Shown in pieces: positions 8,902 through 17,130 of a stretch of DNA of 64,000 nt (position 1 is its first letter; each line of letters begins with the position of its first letter). Origin of the DNA: Sandaracinaceae bacterium (GTDB lineage Bacteria > Myxococcota_A > Polyangia > Polyangiales > Houyiibacteriaceae); assembly GCA_020633055.1 (NCBI GenBank), contig JACKEJ010000011.1, positions 62,001 through 126,000 of the forward strand, given 5' to 3'. The notes below the pieces were generated by a model. That model saw nothing but the letters and a program-made list of their open reading frames with translations. It was not told the DNA's origin and did not search any database. The position numbers and the translations under genes were made by a program.

Positions 8902-9806
8902 CGCCCCCGGCGGGCGCACCGCGAGCGTGCGCCGCAGGGCGCGTACGTCGCAGCGCGCTGACTTGGGGCGCGCTCTGCGGTGCGCTGCTCTCATGTGACG
9001 CCGCAGAAGCCCCGCTCCCGCCGCGCGCGTGGCTGGTGACACGGGCCACCATCGCCCTCGAAGCAGGTCCCATGGGCACGGCCGGGCTCGACCTGGACGG
9101 AATCGACTCCGACGGCACGGCGCCAGCGGATGGCTCGGGGTGTGCGCACACGGACGTCGTCGGGACCATGGGCGAGACCGGTGTGGACGCGCAGCTCGTC
9201 GTGCTCGGCGGCGTGATCCAGCTGTTCGGCTTCGGAGACATCAACGCGACGCTGCAGCAGACCATCAACGACGGGGGCTTGAGCGTCCTGGTCGAGCTGG
9301 ACGACCTCCACAGCCTCGACGACGACCCGCGCGTCACGGTGCGCGCCTTCCGGGGCGACGGCCCCGTGGCCATCGGCACCGACGGCTTCGCCGAGCCGGG
9401 GCAGTCGTTCGACGTGCGCAGCGACACGGACGTGTCGGTGGGTTCGGGAGCCATCGAGCGCGGCGTGCTGCGCTTCGGTCCGCTGCCCAGCTTGACCCTC
9501 CCGCTGCGCTTCGCGATGACCCGCGGTGACGTGCGACTCACCGAAGTGCAGGGGCGCTTCACGCTGCGCGAGGATGGCAGCGCGACGGGCATGCTGGGCG
9601 GCGTGGTGCCCGTGGAGGACATCCAGGCCCTGGTGGTGCAGGCCATCGCGGACGGGGGCGGCACGGGCGACGCGTCGCTGCTGCCGATCTTGGAGCGGGC
9701 CCTACGGGGCGTCGCCGACACCCACCTCGACGCCGAGACGATGCGCTGCACGGGGATCACGGCGGGGATCGAGGTCGACGCGGTCGAGGCCTTCGTGTTG
9801 CGCTGA
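8898..9806 (+). CDS. Lipoprotein of unknown function
   Basis: 302 residues from a GTG at 8898 that overlaps the TGA of the preceding small frame (GTGA). The N-terminus has a basic patch, a short hydrophobic core and a lipobox (ALLSC). The mature part has a Gly/Asp-rich segment (LDLDGIDSDG) and predicted beta-rich regions. Near residues 110-130 it has a helix-turn segment (DINATLQQTINDGG). No family was recognised. The start is uncertain because the alternative (CTG/TTG-type or read-through from 8565) cannot be excluded. It ends in front of a perfect 11-bp hairpin shared with a convergent gene. Confidence 0.6.
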   Translation: MTPPAGAPRACAAGRVRRSALTWGALCGALLSCDAAEAPLPPRAWLVTRATIALEAGPMGTAGLDLDGIDSDGTAPADGSGCAHTDVVGTMGETGVDAQLVVLGGVIQLFGFGDINATLQQTINDGGLSVLVELDDLHSLDDDPRVTVRAFRGDGPVAIGTDGFAEPGQSFDVRSDTDVSVGSGAIERGVLRFGPLPSLTLPLRFAMTRGDVRLTEVQGRFTLREDGSATGMLGGVVPVEDIQALVVQAIADGGGTGDASLLPILERALRGVADTHLDAETMRCTGITAGIEVDAVEAFVLR

Positions 9807-9843
9807 GCTGCGCAGCCCCTACACGTGGCCGACACGGGCACCC

Positions 9844-9870
9844 TCCCGAGCGGCGCCGGGCCGCTCGGGA
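9844..9870. terminator. Perfect hairpin between convergent genes
   Basis: TCCCGAGCGGC (9844-9854) and GCCGCTCGGGA (9860-9870) form an 11-bp perfect stem with a GCCGG loop. It sits between the stops at 9806 (+) and 9882 (-). There is no T-run, so it is probably a bidirectional roadblock-type terminator. Confidence 0.5.
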
Positions 9871-9881
9871 CGTCGTGGACC

Positions 9882-10187
9882 TCAGACGTCGAGCGCGGCC
9901 GCGAGCTCCTGGATCTCACGCAGCTCGTGCGGGCTCAGCCTTCCGTCCACCAGCGCAACCTCCGCCAGCCTGTCCATCAGCGCGGCGCGCGTCTCCGCGG
10001 GGAGCCCTCGCGCCGCCTCGACGGCAGCGTCCATTCCGTCCAGCAGCAGCACCTGCTCGCTCTCGGCGACGTCGAGCCGCAGCTCCTCCATGATCTGGAG
10101 CAGTCGCGCCTTCTCGGTGTCCGCCATGATGCCGTCCGCCACCAGGACCTTGGCCACGAGCAGGGCAGTGATCATTCGCTCTTCCAT
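9882..10187 (-). CDS. TerB-like protein
   Basis: 101 residues. All-helical, with two paired acidic segments (VADGIMADTEK and VDGRLSPHE) that resemble the duplicated metal-binding D/E motifs of TerB-family tellurite-resistance proteins (COG3793/PF05099). The ATG at 10187 follows GGAGGTG. Isolated TerB-like proteins are common in myxobacteria, and their role is usually unknown; no other ter genes are nearby. Tellurite resistance is therefore not implied. Confidence 0.7.
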   Translation of the reverse strand: MEERMITALLVAKVLVADGIMADTEKARLLQIMEELRLDVAESEQVLLLDGMDAAVEAARGLPAETRAALMDRLAEVALVDGRLSPHELREIQELAAALDV

Positions 10188-10340
10188 GGGCACCTCCACG
10201 ACGCGGGACCACCGCCCGACGCCGCCCCTCTGTACCACACGGGCGCAGCAAAGGAGGCACCTCTCACGCAAGAAGTCACGTGGAATGCACGGGGCTGCGC
10301 CACCAGCCAAGGAACGCGGAAGGACCCGGGTCTGTGCGCC

Positions 10341-11060
10341 ATGTCCTACCGCGACGCCCTCCCCGTCCTGGCCGCCCGCGAACGCGCGCTGCAACGTGAA
10401 CTCGAGACGCTCGACGCCCAGCTGGCCGCCCACGACGCACACGTCGCGCGCTCCGCCCGCATCCGTCGCGAGCTCGAGGCGCTGGGGCCGCAGCTGGATC
10501 ACGCGCGCGTGCGTCGTGCGTTGCCGCTGCTGAGCCAGCTGCGCGTGGCCAGCCCGTGCCGCGAGTCGTGGGAGGGGATGCAGGGGGACGACCGCGTCCG
10601 GCACTGCGGCAAGTGCGACAAGAACGTGTACAACCTCTCGGCGCTGGAGCCCCACCAGGCAGAGGCTCTCTTGCGCGAGCGGGAGGGCGAGCTGTGCGTC
10701 CGCTTCTACCGGCGCGCCGACGGAACGGTCATGACCTCGGACTGCCCGACGGGGAGCGGGAAGCGGCGGTTGAAGCGGCTCGCGGTGGCCGCCACCCTGA
10801 CCGTCAGCGCCGCGGCTGGTGTGGGCGCCTACTCGACCGCCACGATGGGTGAGCCGTGCGAGGTGATGGGGACCATGCCGATGGAGGTCGTCCAGGGAGG
10901 CATCGGATCCTACACACCGCCGCCCGTCGACGAGCCGCCCGTGAGGGTGGAGTCCGTGGACCTCCCCGTGATCACGCTCGACCCGTCGCCTCCCCCCACA
11001 CCCGCGCGCGTCGAGGTCCCGCCGCGTGTGCCGGTGCGGGTGCCCGTACCTGGCCGGTGA
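10341..11060 (+). CDS. Membrane protein with N-terminal coiled coil and conserved Cys/NLS motif domain
   Basis: 239 residues. Residues about 5-60 form a charged coiled coil. Residues about 75-140 hold a compact conserved pattern: C-x(n)-RHCGKCDKNVYNLS, then CVRFYRR.DGTV and DCP. This arrangement recurs in predicted proteins of Myxococcota and Acidobacteria (my recollection, not checked) and may bind a metal through its Cys residues. One membrane helix lies near 147-165. The C-terminal tail is Pro-rich (PPPTPARVEVPPR). The function is unknown; the topology suggests a cytoplasmic sensor-like domain with a periplasmic tail. It is divergent from the TerB-like gene. Confidence 0.65.
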   Translation: MSYRDALPVLAARERALQRELETLDAQLAAHDAHVARSARIRRELEALGPQLDHARVRRALPLLSQLRVASPCRESWEGMQGDDRVRHCGKCDKNVYNLSALEPHQAEALLREREGELCVRFYRRADGTVMTSDCPTGSGKRRLKRLAVAATLTVSAAAGVGAYSTATMGEPCEVMGTMPMEVVQGGIGSYTPPPVDEPPVRVESVDLPVITLDPSPPPTPARVEVPPRVPVRVPVPGR

Positions 11061-11161
11061 TCCCACGGCGCAAGCGCCCTCGAGCGGGTCGGTCGCGCGC
11101 GCTCTGCTGCTCGCCCGCGGGCCGAGCTCGTCACTGATTCGGCAATCACCCGTGCACCACG

Positions 11162-11167
11162 TACAAT
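11162..11167 (+). promoter_or_regulatory. Leaderless-type -10 element before the MopE-motif lipoprotein
   Basis: TACAAT ends exactly 7 nt before the ATG at 11175. A TCGGCA (4 of 6 to TTGACA) lies 17 bp further upstream at 11139-11144. No Shine-Dalgarno sequence is present. Transcription from this element would start at or next to the A of the ATG. Confidence 0.5.
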
Positions 11168-11174
11168 GCGCGCC

Positions 11175-12569
11175 ATGCCGCGTCCCCCCCGTGTCCTCGA
11201 TGCCCTCGCCGTGACGTGGGTGACGTTCCACCTCGGTGCTCTGTCGGTGGGCTGCTACCAACACCACGTCGTCGAGGCCGAGAGCGATGCGTCCGTCCTC
11301 GACGACCACGGGACGGAGGGCCCCAGCGACGGGGCCACGCCCGACGCCGACGCGAGCGCGCCAGATGCGTCGACCGAAGACGCCGACGTACCCCTGGACG
11401 CCCAGGTGCGTGACGCCGACGTGCCAGACGCTGGCCCCCGGGACGCTGCCGCGGCGGACGTGGGCGCGCAGGACGTGGGCACGCAGGACATGGGCACGCG
11501 AGACGTTGGCACCGACATGGGCGCCGACGTCGACACCGGCCCCGCGTGCATGCCATCTCCCGAGGTGTGCGGGACCCTCGTCGACGAGGACTGTGATGGC
11601 TCTGTCGACGAGGTGGTCGAACGGATCGCCTGCGGGCTCGGCCAGTGCGTACGGAGCGCGGAGAGCTGCGACGAGAGCACCCCCGCGCAGTGCGTCCCTC
11701 TCCCTGCTGGGCTCGAGCGATGCGGCACCGGCGTCGACGAAGACTGCGATGGAACCATCGACGAGGTGGTCGAGCAGGTGACGTGCGGCGTTGGCCTGTG
11801 CGTCGCCCAGGGCGAGAGCTGCGACGTCGCCCTACCCGCCGAGTGCACCCCATTGCCCCCCCAGGAGGAGGTGTGCAATGGGCTCGACGACGACTGCGAC
11901 GGAACCATCGACGTGATCGACCGGGGCGCAGACGGCGTCCCGGACTGCCTGAACATCGTCTTGCTGGGGCGCTCGGGCTCGCAGGTGTCGGGCACGTTCG
12001 AGCAGTGGATCCGCACGAACGGCGCGAGCAGCCGTCGCGTGCTGACGGACGCGGCGCAGGTGCTCACCGCGGAGGTGATCGCTGACGCAGACATCATCAT
12101 CCTGGACCAGCTGCAGCGCACCTACGGCGCGGACGAGGCGGCGGTGCTGGAGGCGTGGGTGCGCGCGGGTGGAGGCTTGATGGCCGTCACCGGGCACTAC
12201 AACCAGCCGCCGACGGTGGACCGCGCCAACTCCTTGCTGACCAACCTCGGCCTCGCGTTCGTGTTCCAGCTGCCGGTCATCAACAGCGACGCCACGCGCT
12301 TCGAAGACCACCCAGCGGTCGAGCGCGTGCGCACCGTGCCCGTGATCGGGGGTTTCCCCGTGGTCACGACCTCCCCGACGGCGCTGATCGTGGGGAGTGA
12401 CACCGCCAACCGCGCGCTGATCGGCGTGAACGAAGTCGACCTTGGGCGCGTGTACCTGTTCGCCGACGAGTGGGTGATGTTCGACAGCCAGTGGAACATG
12501 CTGGCGGACGACCTGCGACGCTTCTGGTCCAGCGCGCTCCGCTGGCTGGGGCAGACCCGCTCCCCCTGA
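11175..12569 (+). CDS. Lipoprotein with MopE-type metal-binding motifs and a glutamine-amidotransferase-like C-terminal domain
   Basis: 464 residues. The lipobox is LSVGC near residue 25. Next is an Asp/Ala/Val-rich low-complexity linker made of about a dozen D-A/V-D steps. Three Cys-flanked acidic motifs follow (VDEDCDGSVDE, VDEDCDGTIDE, LDDDCDGTID) of the MopE putative metal-binding type (PF11617-like) at roughly residues 130-255. The C-terminal ~200 residues look like a Rossmann-type amidotransferase/ThuA fold (DIIILDQLQ, AWVRAGGGLMAVTGH, LFADEW). It is probably surface-anchored and metal-binding, with an unknown second activity. ATG 11175 is preferred over ATG 11166 because of the -10 spacing and because both give the same signal. 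Confidence 0.75.
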   Translation: MPRPPRVLDALAVTWVTFHLGALSVGCYQHHVVEAESDASVLDDHGTEGPSDGATPDADASAPDASTEDADVPLDAQVRDADVPDAGPRDAAAADVGAQDVGTQDMGTRDVGTDMGADVDTGPACMPSPEVCGTLVDEDCDGSVDEVVERIACGLGQCVRSAESCDESTPAQCVPLPAGLERCGTGVDEDCDGTIDEVVEQVTCGVGLCVAQGESCDVALPAECTPLPPQEEVCNGLDDDCDGTIDVIDRGADGVPDCLNIVLLGRSGSQVSGTFEQWIRTNGASSRRVLTDAAQVLTAEVIADADIIILDQLQRTYGADEAAVLEAWVRAGGGLMAVTGHYNQPPTVDRANSLLTNLGLAFVFQLPVINSDATRFEDHPAVERVRTVPVIGGFPVVTTSPTALIVGSDTANRALIGVNEVDLGRVYLFADEWVMFDSQWNMLADDLRRFWSSALRWLGQTRSP

Positions 12570-12584
12570 CCTCACGAGTCGGAC

Positions 12585-12600
12585 CCAAACATTGGTTTGG
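12585..12600. terminator. Small hairpin after the MopE-motif gene
   Basis: CCAAAC-ATTG-GTTTGG forms a 6-bp stem with a 4-nt loop, 16 bases after the stop at 12569. There is no T-run; weak support as a terminator. Confidence 0.3.
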
Positions 12601-12614
12601 AGCCATTGAGGAAG

Positions 12615-12634
12615 GCCTGACGCGCCTGTCAGGC
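12615..12634. promoter_or_regulatory. Inverted repeat just before the 12642 lipoprotein start
   Basis: GCCTGAC (12615-12621) and GTCAGGC (12628-12634) are a perfect 7-bp inverted repeat with a 6-nt centre, ending 7 nt before the ATG. It could be an operator, or a hairpin masking translation start. No clear -10 element or Shine-Dalgarno sequence is visible here. Confidence 0.35.
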
Positions 12635-12641
12635 TGCCCCC

Positions 12642-13187
12642 ATGGACCACCGCCTGCTGCCCCTCCTCGCCCTCTTCGCGCTCTACCCCCTCGCGGCCTG
12701 TGAGGCCGAGGAGGACCCCGAACAGGAGGCGTCCGACATCCAGCACCACATCCAAGACGAGCTCGTGGGGGAGATCGACGCGATCAGCGCCGACACCTCC
12801 GCGCTCGAGATGTACCTGTGCCGCCGCGGGGATCTGGCGGACGGCGTGTTCTCGCTGCGCTCGTTCGAGGGGCGCCTGTGTGAGAGCAACTACGTGGACG
12901 GGCTCCAGCTGGTGGGGGGCGCGGCCCTGCTGATCTGCTGGGAGGGCGACCACGAGGACTTCCAGGACTCGCACTGCGCGGAGAACGCCCTCGACGAGTA
13001 CGGCCTCGACGACTACGACCGCGACGCGGTGGTGCAGCAGATGTCGATCATCATCAACGAGCTCGTCGAACAGAGCGGCGCAGGTGGGAACCCCGCGTAC
13101 GCCACCGCGAAGCTGTTGTTCTGCAGCATCCCGCGCTCGCTCTTCGGCTCAGCTGCCACGGTCTACGACCTCTGGTGCGACAGCTGA
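12642..13187 (+). CDS. Acidic lipoprotein of unknown function
   Basis: 181 residues. The signal ends in a lipobox LAAC at about residue 20, followed by a very acidic start (EAEEDPEQE). The mature protein has six or so Cys, probably disulphide-bonded, and a high Asp/Glu content. No family was recognised. It lies just upstream of the sensor kinase gene with a 41-nt gap, so co-transcription is possible. The start is the only ATG that gives a signal peptide. Confidence 0.7.
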   Translation: MDHRLLPLLALFALYPLAACEAEEDPEQEASDIQHHIQDELVGEIDAISADTSALEMYLCRRGDLADGVFSLRSFEGRLCESNYVDGLQLVGGAALLICWEGDHEDFQDSHCAENALDEYGLDDYDRDAVVQQMSIIINELVEQSGAGGNPAYATAKLLFCSIPRSLFGSAATVYDLWCDS

Positions 13188-13210
13188 TCAACGAACCGCG
13201 CAATCCGCGG

Positions 13211-13216
13211 TACGCT
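13211..13216 (+). promoter_or_regulatory. Possible -10-like element before the histidine kinase start
   Basis: TACGCT lies 12 nt before the GTG at 13229. It is a looser member of the TAnnnT class; the spacing would give a very short 5' leader. Confidence 0.25.
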
Positions 13217-13228
13217 CGCCGGGCCACT

Positions 13229-14599
13229 GTGAGCTCGCGCCTCGATTCCCTCGTCCCGCCGCTGTTTCGCCCCGTCCCGCCGCAGTCCGCGCAGGACGAG
13301 GCCACCTTCGACGACTACGCCGCGACACTGGCGCGCCAGCTGGGGCTCATGGCCTGCGCCGTGATGGTCTTCTTCACGCTGGCCTGGTGGCCGCTGGATC
13401 TGGTGGTCATTCCGAGGGCCGAGCACGTACCTGTGTTCGCCGCGCTGCGCTGGCGCGCGCTCTTCGTCGTCCTCACCGGGGTGCTCGTCTTCGGCGTCGC
13501 GAAGCCCGCCGGAGACGCCGCGCTGCTGGCGGCGACCGTGACGTACGCGGCCTTCTCGGGCGCCATCGGCTACTCCCTCGGAGCGGCCGGGCCCGAGGGG
13601 CTCCAGTGGTTCGCCAACGCTGCCATCGCGATCATCCCTGTCGCGTTCATCCCGCTGCGCCTGCGGGCCCGGGTCGTCGCGTCGAGCCTGGTCAGCGGCA
13701 CGCTCGTGGGCGGGTACGTCCTGTCCAACGCGGATACCCTCTCGACCCCGGGTTTCGCGAGCCAGGTGAGCTTCCAGGTGTTCGCCGTGCTGCTGTCCAT
13801 CGCCGTGGGAGAGCTGTGGCTACGCGTCACGCGTCACGCGTTCTTCCAGCAGCTGGCGACGCAGCGCGCGAACGCCGAGCTGGCCGCCATGACGGACTCC
13901 CTGAGCGACCTGGTGCGCGAGCGTACGAGCGAACTGCAGGCCCTGGCGCAGCACCTCTCGTCCGTGCAGGAGTCCACGCTGCGGCGCATCGCGCGCGACC
14001 TGCACGACGACCTGGGGCAGAGCATGACGGCCATGCGCTACGCGCTCTCACGCCTCTCGGCTCGTGCGCAGCGCAACAGCGGCGAGCCCCTCGACCTCTT
14101 GCTGGCGGACCTGGCAGCGCTCTTGGACGGGTCGACGCAGTCGCTGCGCACCGTGGTGGCCAGCCTGAGCCCGCGCATCCTGGAAGACCACGGGCTCGAG
14201 GCCGCCGCCGAGTGGCTGTGTGAGCGCGTCACGGAGAACACGGGGGTGCCCTGCGTGCTGGAGTCGCGCGCCGCGGCGGGGCACAGCTTCGAGAGCCTGG
14301 CCCCGCAGGTCGCGCTCACCATGTTCCGCGCGCTCCAGGAGACCACCAACAACGCGCTCAAGCACAGCGGCGCCACGTCCATCCACGTCGCGCTCGCGCT
14401 CACGAGTGACGACGTGACTCTGGCCGTCACGGACGACGGGCGCGGCTACGACGCGCAGGCGGACACGCTCGGGTTCGGCATCAAGGGTCTGCGGGAGCGG
14501 GTCCACGAGCTGAACGGCGAGCTGCGCCTGGACGCGGAGCCGGGCGGTGGGCTGAAGGTGCTGGTGCGCGTCCCGTACGAGAGCGAGGCTATGTCATGA
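13229..14599 (+). CDS. NarL-type sensor histidine kinase (HisKA_3)
   Basis: 456 residues. The N-terminus has about six hydrophobic helices (residues about 45-215), without an obvious extracellular domain, so it may sense a membrane or small diffusible signal. A short coiled coil leads to the HisKA_3 dimerisation segment with phospho-acceptor H259 in RDLHDDLGQ. The HATPase region has an N box (NNALKHSG), G1 (DDGRGYD) and G2 (GFGIKGLRERV). It phosphorylates its partner response regulator, whose ATG overlaps this stop (ATGA). The GTG at 13229 is preferred; an earlier GTG at 13175 would overlap the previous gene. Confidence 0.9.
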   Translation: MSSRLDSLVPPLFRPVPPQSAQDEATFDDYAATLARQLGLMACAVMVFFTLAWWPLDLVVIPRAEHVPVFAALRWRALFVVLTGVLVFGVAKPAGDAALLAATVTYAAFSGAIGYSLGAAGPEGLQWFANAAIAIIPVAFIPLRLRARVVASSLVSGTLVGGYVLSNADTLSTPGFASQVSFQVFAVLLSIAVGELWLRVTRHAFFQQLATQRANAELAAMTDSLSDLVRERTSELQALAQHLSSVQESTLRRIARDLHDDLGQSMTAMRYALSRLSARAQRNSGEPLDLLLADLAALLDGSTQSLRTVVASLSPRILEDHGLEAAAEWLCERVTENTGVPCVLESRAAAGHSFESLAPQVALTMFRALQETTNNALKHSGATSIHVALALTSDDVTLAVTDDGRGYDAQADTLGFGIKGLRERVHELNGELRLDAEPGGGLKVLVRVPYESEAMS

Positions 14600-15225
14600 T
14601 CCGTGTCTTCATCGCCGACGATCACGCCATGGTGCGCATGGGTATGCGCCAAGTGCTGCACGAGCTGGGCGGCTTCGAGGTGGTCGGCGAGGCCAGCAAC
14701 GGACGCGAGGTGCTCAACAGCCCGCTCGTGGACACGTGCGACGTGGTGGTGCTGGACCTCTCGCTGCCGCGCGTGACGGGCACGGAGGTCCTGCGGCGCC
14801 TGCACGCACGGCGGCCGCAGCTCCCCATCGTGGTCCACTCCATGTACCCCGAGGAGCAGCTCGGGAAGCGAAGCATCGCGGCTGGGGCCGTGGCCTACGT
14901 CAGCAAGGAGAAGCCGCCCGAGGCGCTGGTGGAGGCCATCCGCCGCGCGGTGTCGACGCCACGCTACGAGCTCATGCAGCACGCCGCGAGCGACGTGGCA
15001 CGCGGGAGCGCGCCACACGACGAGCTGACCCCGCGCGAGCACCAGGTGTTCATGCGGCTGCTGGCCGGGGCGACCGTCGCCGAGATCGCGGCGGAGCTGA
15101 ACGTGCACTCCTGCACGGTGAGCAACCACTTCGCGAAGATCCGCGGCAAGCTCGGCGTGCAGAGCATCGCGGACCTCGTGCGCTACGCCTACGGCGCGGG
15201 GCTGATCGAGGCCGAGCCCCGCTGA
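14596..15225 (+). CDS. NarL/LuxR-family response regulator
   Basis: 209 residues. The receiver domain (1-120) has the acidic pair D8/D9, phospho-acceptor D54 (VVLDLS), S82 and K104. The C-terminal LuxR helix-turn-helix is at about 140-200 (LTPREHQV, VAEIAAELNV, CTVSNHFAKIRGKLGV). It is a DNA-binding transcription factor controlled by the overlapping kinase gene (4-nt overlap, so translationally coupled). A palindromic site 56 bp downstream of its stop, in front of a lipoprotein and cydAB, is a candidate target, but this is only positional. Confidence 0.93.
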   Translation: MIRVFIADDHAMVRMGMRQVLHELGGFEVVGEASNGREVLNSPLVDTCDVVVLDLSLPRVTGTEVLRRLHARRPQLPIVVHSMYPEEQLGKRSIAAGAVAYVSKEKPPEALVEAIRRAVSTPRYELMQHAASDVARGSAPHDELTPREHQVFMRLLAGATVAEIAAELNVHSCTVSNHFAKIRGKLGVQSIADLVRYAYGAGLIEAEPR

Positions 15226-15280
15226 GCGCCCTTGCCACGCGGGCCTCCTGTTCGGCGGCTGATCGTGGGCCTCGGCGCCC

Positions 15281-15298
15281 CCTCAACAAATGTTGAGG
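15281..15298. promoter_or_regulatory. Perfect 18-bp palindrome, candidate operator upstream of lipoprotein-cydAB
   Basis: CCTCAACAAATGTTGAGG: 8-bp arms around AA. It ends 41 nt before the ATG at 15339, just upstream of where the -35 of the TAGCGT promoter would lie. The size and symmetry fit a dimeric regulator such as the adjacent LuxR-type protein. Confidence 0.5.
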
Positions 15299-15325
15299 TC
15301 CATTTCCGCGGGGGGGCGCCGCCGC

Positions 15326-15331
15326 TAGCGT
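15326..15331 (+). promoter_or_regulatory. Leaderless-type -10 element before the 15339 lipoprotein
   Basis: TAGCGT ends exactly 7 nt before the ATG at 15339. No Shine-Dalgarno sequence is present. The same hexamer at the same distance occurs before the starts at 33830 (+) and 18996 (-). Confidence 0.5.
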
Positions 15332-15338
15332 GCTCCGC

Positions 15339-15740
15339 ATGAACACAAACGACACCCTCCCCTCTCTCCTTCGTCGAGCCTTCGCCACCGCCGCGGCGGC
15401 GCTCACGGCGCTCGCCGTCCTGGCCGCTGTCCCTGGATGCGGCGACGAGGACCTGCGCGGCGTGAACCAGGCCGCCGAGAGCGCCTGCGAGGCGGCCTGC
15501 GACGCGAGCGTTGCGGCCTGCCCTGCGGCCGACGACGAGACCTGCCGCACCCTGTGCAGCGCCTACGGCATCACGGTCGACGCGGGCACGGCATGTGAGA
15601 CGGCCTTCCTCGCCTGGCAGGCATGCGTCGAGAACCAGTCCTACGAGTGCACGACGTTCGACGGGACCACGTACGCCGTGCCCGAGGACCTCGACGCCTG
15701 CGACGCCGAGTCCACCGCGCACGACGACGCCTGCAACTGA
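15339..15740 (+). CDS. Small Cys-rich lipoprotein
   Basis: 133 residues. A long signal segment with a hydrophobic core (ALTALAVLAAV) and lipobox PGC. The mature part has about ten Cys arranged as CEAAC, CPAA..C, CRTLC and others, with high Asp/Glu/Ala. This looks like a small disulphide-bonded periplasmic protein. No family was recognised. It is followed at 46 nt by cydA, so it may be in the same transcript. The ATG at 15339 is chosen because of the TAGCGT element 7 nt upstream; a GTG at 15330 is in frame. Confidence 0.65.
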   Translation: MNTNDTLPSLLRRAFATAAAALTALAVLAAVPGCGDEDLRGVNQAAESACEAACDASVAACPAADDETCRTLCSAYGITVDAGTACETAFLAWQACVENQSYECTTFDGTTYAVPEDLDACDAESTAHDDACN

Positions 15741-15786
15741 CATCGTCGGGCTGGCTTTCGAGACCAGCCGCCCCCAAGCTCTCGGC

Positions 15787-17130
15787 ATGGACGCGCTCGC
15801 CGCCCACCGCTTCCAGTTCGCGTTCACCGTCACGTACCACTACCTGTTCCCGCAGCTCACCATGGGCCTTGCGCTGCTGGTGGTGGTGCTGAAGGCCATC
15901 GGGCTGCGCAGCGGGGCGGGCCCCCGCGCGACCTTGGCCAACGAGGCCGCGCGCTTCTGGATCCGGGTCTTCGCGCTCACCTTCGTGATGGGTGTGGTCA
16001 CGGGCATCCCCCTCGAGTTCCAGTTCGGCACCAACTGGGCGCGCTTCAGCACGGCGGCCGGCGGGGTCATCTCGCAGACGCTGGCCATGGAGGGCATCTT
16101 CGCGTTCGTGCTGGAGTCCGCCTTCCTGGGCCTCCTGGTGTACGGGGAGCAGCGCCTGGGCCCGCGCGGTCACTTCGTCGCCGCGCTGATGGTGTGCGTG
16201 GGTACGTGGCTGAGCGGCTGGTTCATCGTCGTGACCAACGCGTTCATGCAGCACCCGGTGGGCTACGAGCTGCTCCCCGACGGGTCGCTGCGCCTCGCGA
16301 GCCTGACCGCGTACCTGACCAACCCGTGGGCCTTCGTCCAGTACGCCCACACCATGGTCGGGTCGGTCATCACCGCGGCCTTCGTGATGAGCGGCGTGGG
16401 CGCCTACTACACCCTCATGGACCAGCACCGCGAGCACGCGGCGCTCTTCCTCCGCGTGGGCGTCATCGCCGGGGTCGTCGCTTCCGTGGCGAGCGCCATG
16501 CCGACGGGCGACCTGCAGGCGCGGCTGGTGGCCGAGCACAAGCCCATCAGCTTTGCGGCCATGGAGGGGCACTTCGAGACCGAGGATGGCGCGGGGCTGG
16601 TGCTGGTCGGGCAGCCCAACATGGACACGCTGCACCTCGACAACCCCATCGTGCTGCCCCGCGTGCTGTCCATCATGACGCATCAGCGGTGGAGCGCGCG
16701 CATCGAGGGCCTGCGCGAGTACCCGCGCGAGGAGTGGCCCGACAACGTCCCCCTGCTCTACTACGCGTACCACGTGATGGTGGGGCTGGGGACGCTGTTC
16801 ATGGCGCTCATGGGCGGCGCGGCGTTCCTCCTCTGGCGCCGCCGGCTGAGCGAGACGCGGCCCGTGCTGACCGCGCTGATGCTGGCGACCCCCTTCCCCT
16901 TCATCGCGAACACCGCGGGCTGGATGACCGCCGAGCTGGGTCGGCAGCCGTGGCTGCTGCATGGGCTCATGCACACGCGCGACGGAACCTCGCTCGCGGT
17001 CTCGGAGGGCAACGTGCTCTTCACGCTGCTGGGCTTCATGGGGCTCTACGCGCTGCTGTCGCTGGTGTTCGTCCTCACGCTGCAGCGCATCGTGCAGCAG
17101 GGCCCGTCGCCCACGGAGGAGGCGCACTGA
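15787..17130 (+). CDS. cydA: Cytochrome bd ubiquinol oxidase subunit I
   Basis: 447 residues, a short-Q-loop (CIO-like) CydA compared with about 520 in E. coli. It carries haem ligand H18 (b595/d region), conserved E102 and E110 of the proton/oxygen channel, H188 (b558) and the GRQPW signature in the C-terminal third. It has about nine membrane helices. It is the quinol-oxidising, oxygen-reducing subunit of the high-affinity bd oxidase in the inner membrane. It overlaps cydB by one base (TGATG). In myxobacteria this complex would support growth at low oxygen or under nitric oxide/sulphide stress (family knowledge). Confidence 0.95.
   Translation: MDALAAHRFQFAFTVTYHYLFPQLTMGLALLVVVLKAIGLRSGAGPRATLANEAARFWIRVFALTFVMGVVTGIPLEFQFGTNWARFSTAAGGVISQTLAMEGIFAFVLESAFLGLLVYGEQRLGPRGHFVAALMVCVGTWLSGWFIVVTNAFMQHPVGYELLPDGSLRLASLTAYLTNPWAFVQYAHTMVGSVITAAFVMSGVGAYYTLMDQHREHAALFLRVGVIAGVVASVASAMPTGDLQARLVAEHKPISFAAMEGHFETEDGAGLVLVGQPNMDTLHLDNPIVLPRVLSIMTHQRWSARIEGLREYPREEWPDNVPLLYYAYHVMVGLGTLFMALMGGAAFLLWRRRLSETRPVLTALMLATPFPFIANTAGWMTAELGRQPWLLHGLMHTRDGTSLAVSEGNVLFTLLGFMGLYALLSLVFVLTLQRIVQQGPSPTEEAH

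Noticed and set aside
8565..9806. One 413-residue protein joining the small gene and the lipoprotein
   Set aside because: A lipoprotein signal would sit in the middle, and the GTGA overlap with the +1 frame argues for two separate genes.
9882..10187. Tellurite-resistance operon
   Set aside because: Only a single TerB-like gene is present; no terACDEZ-type neighbours.
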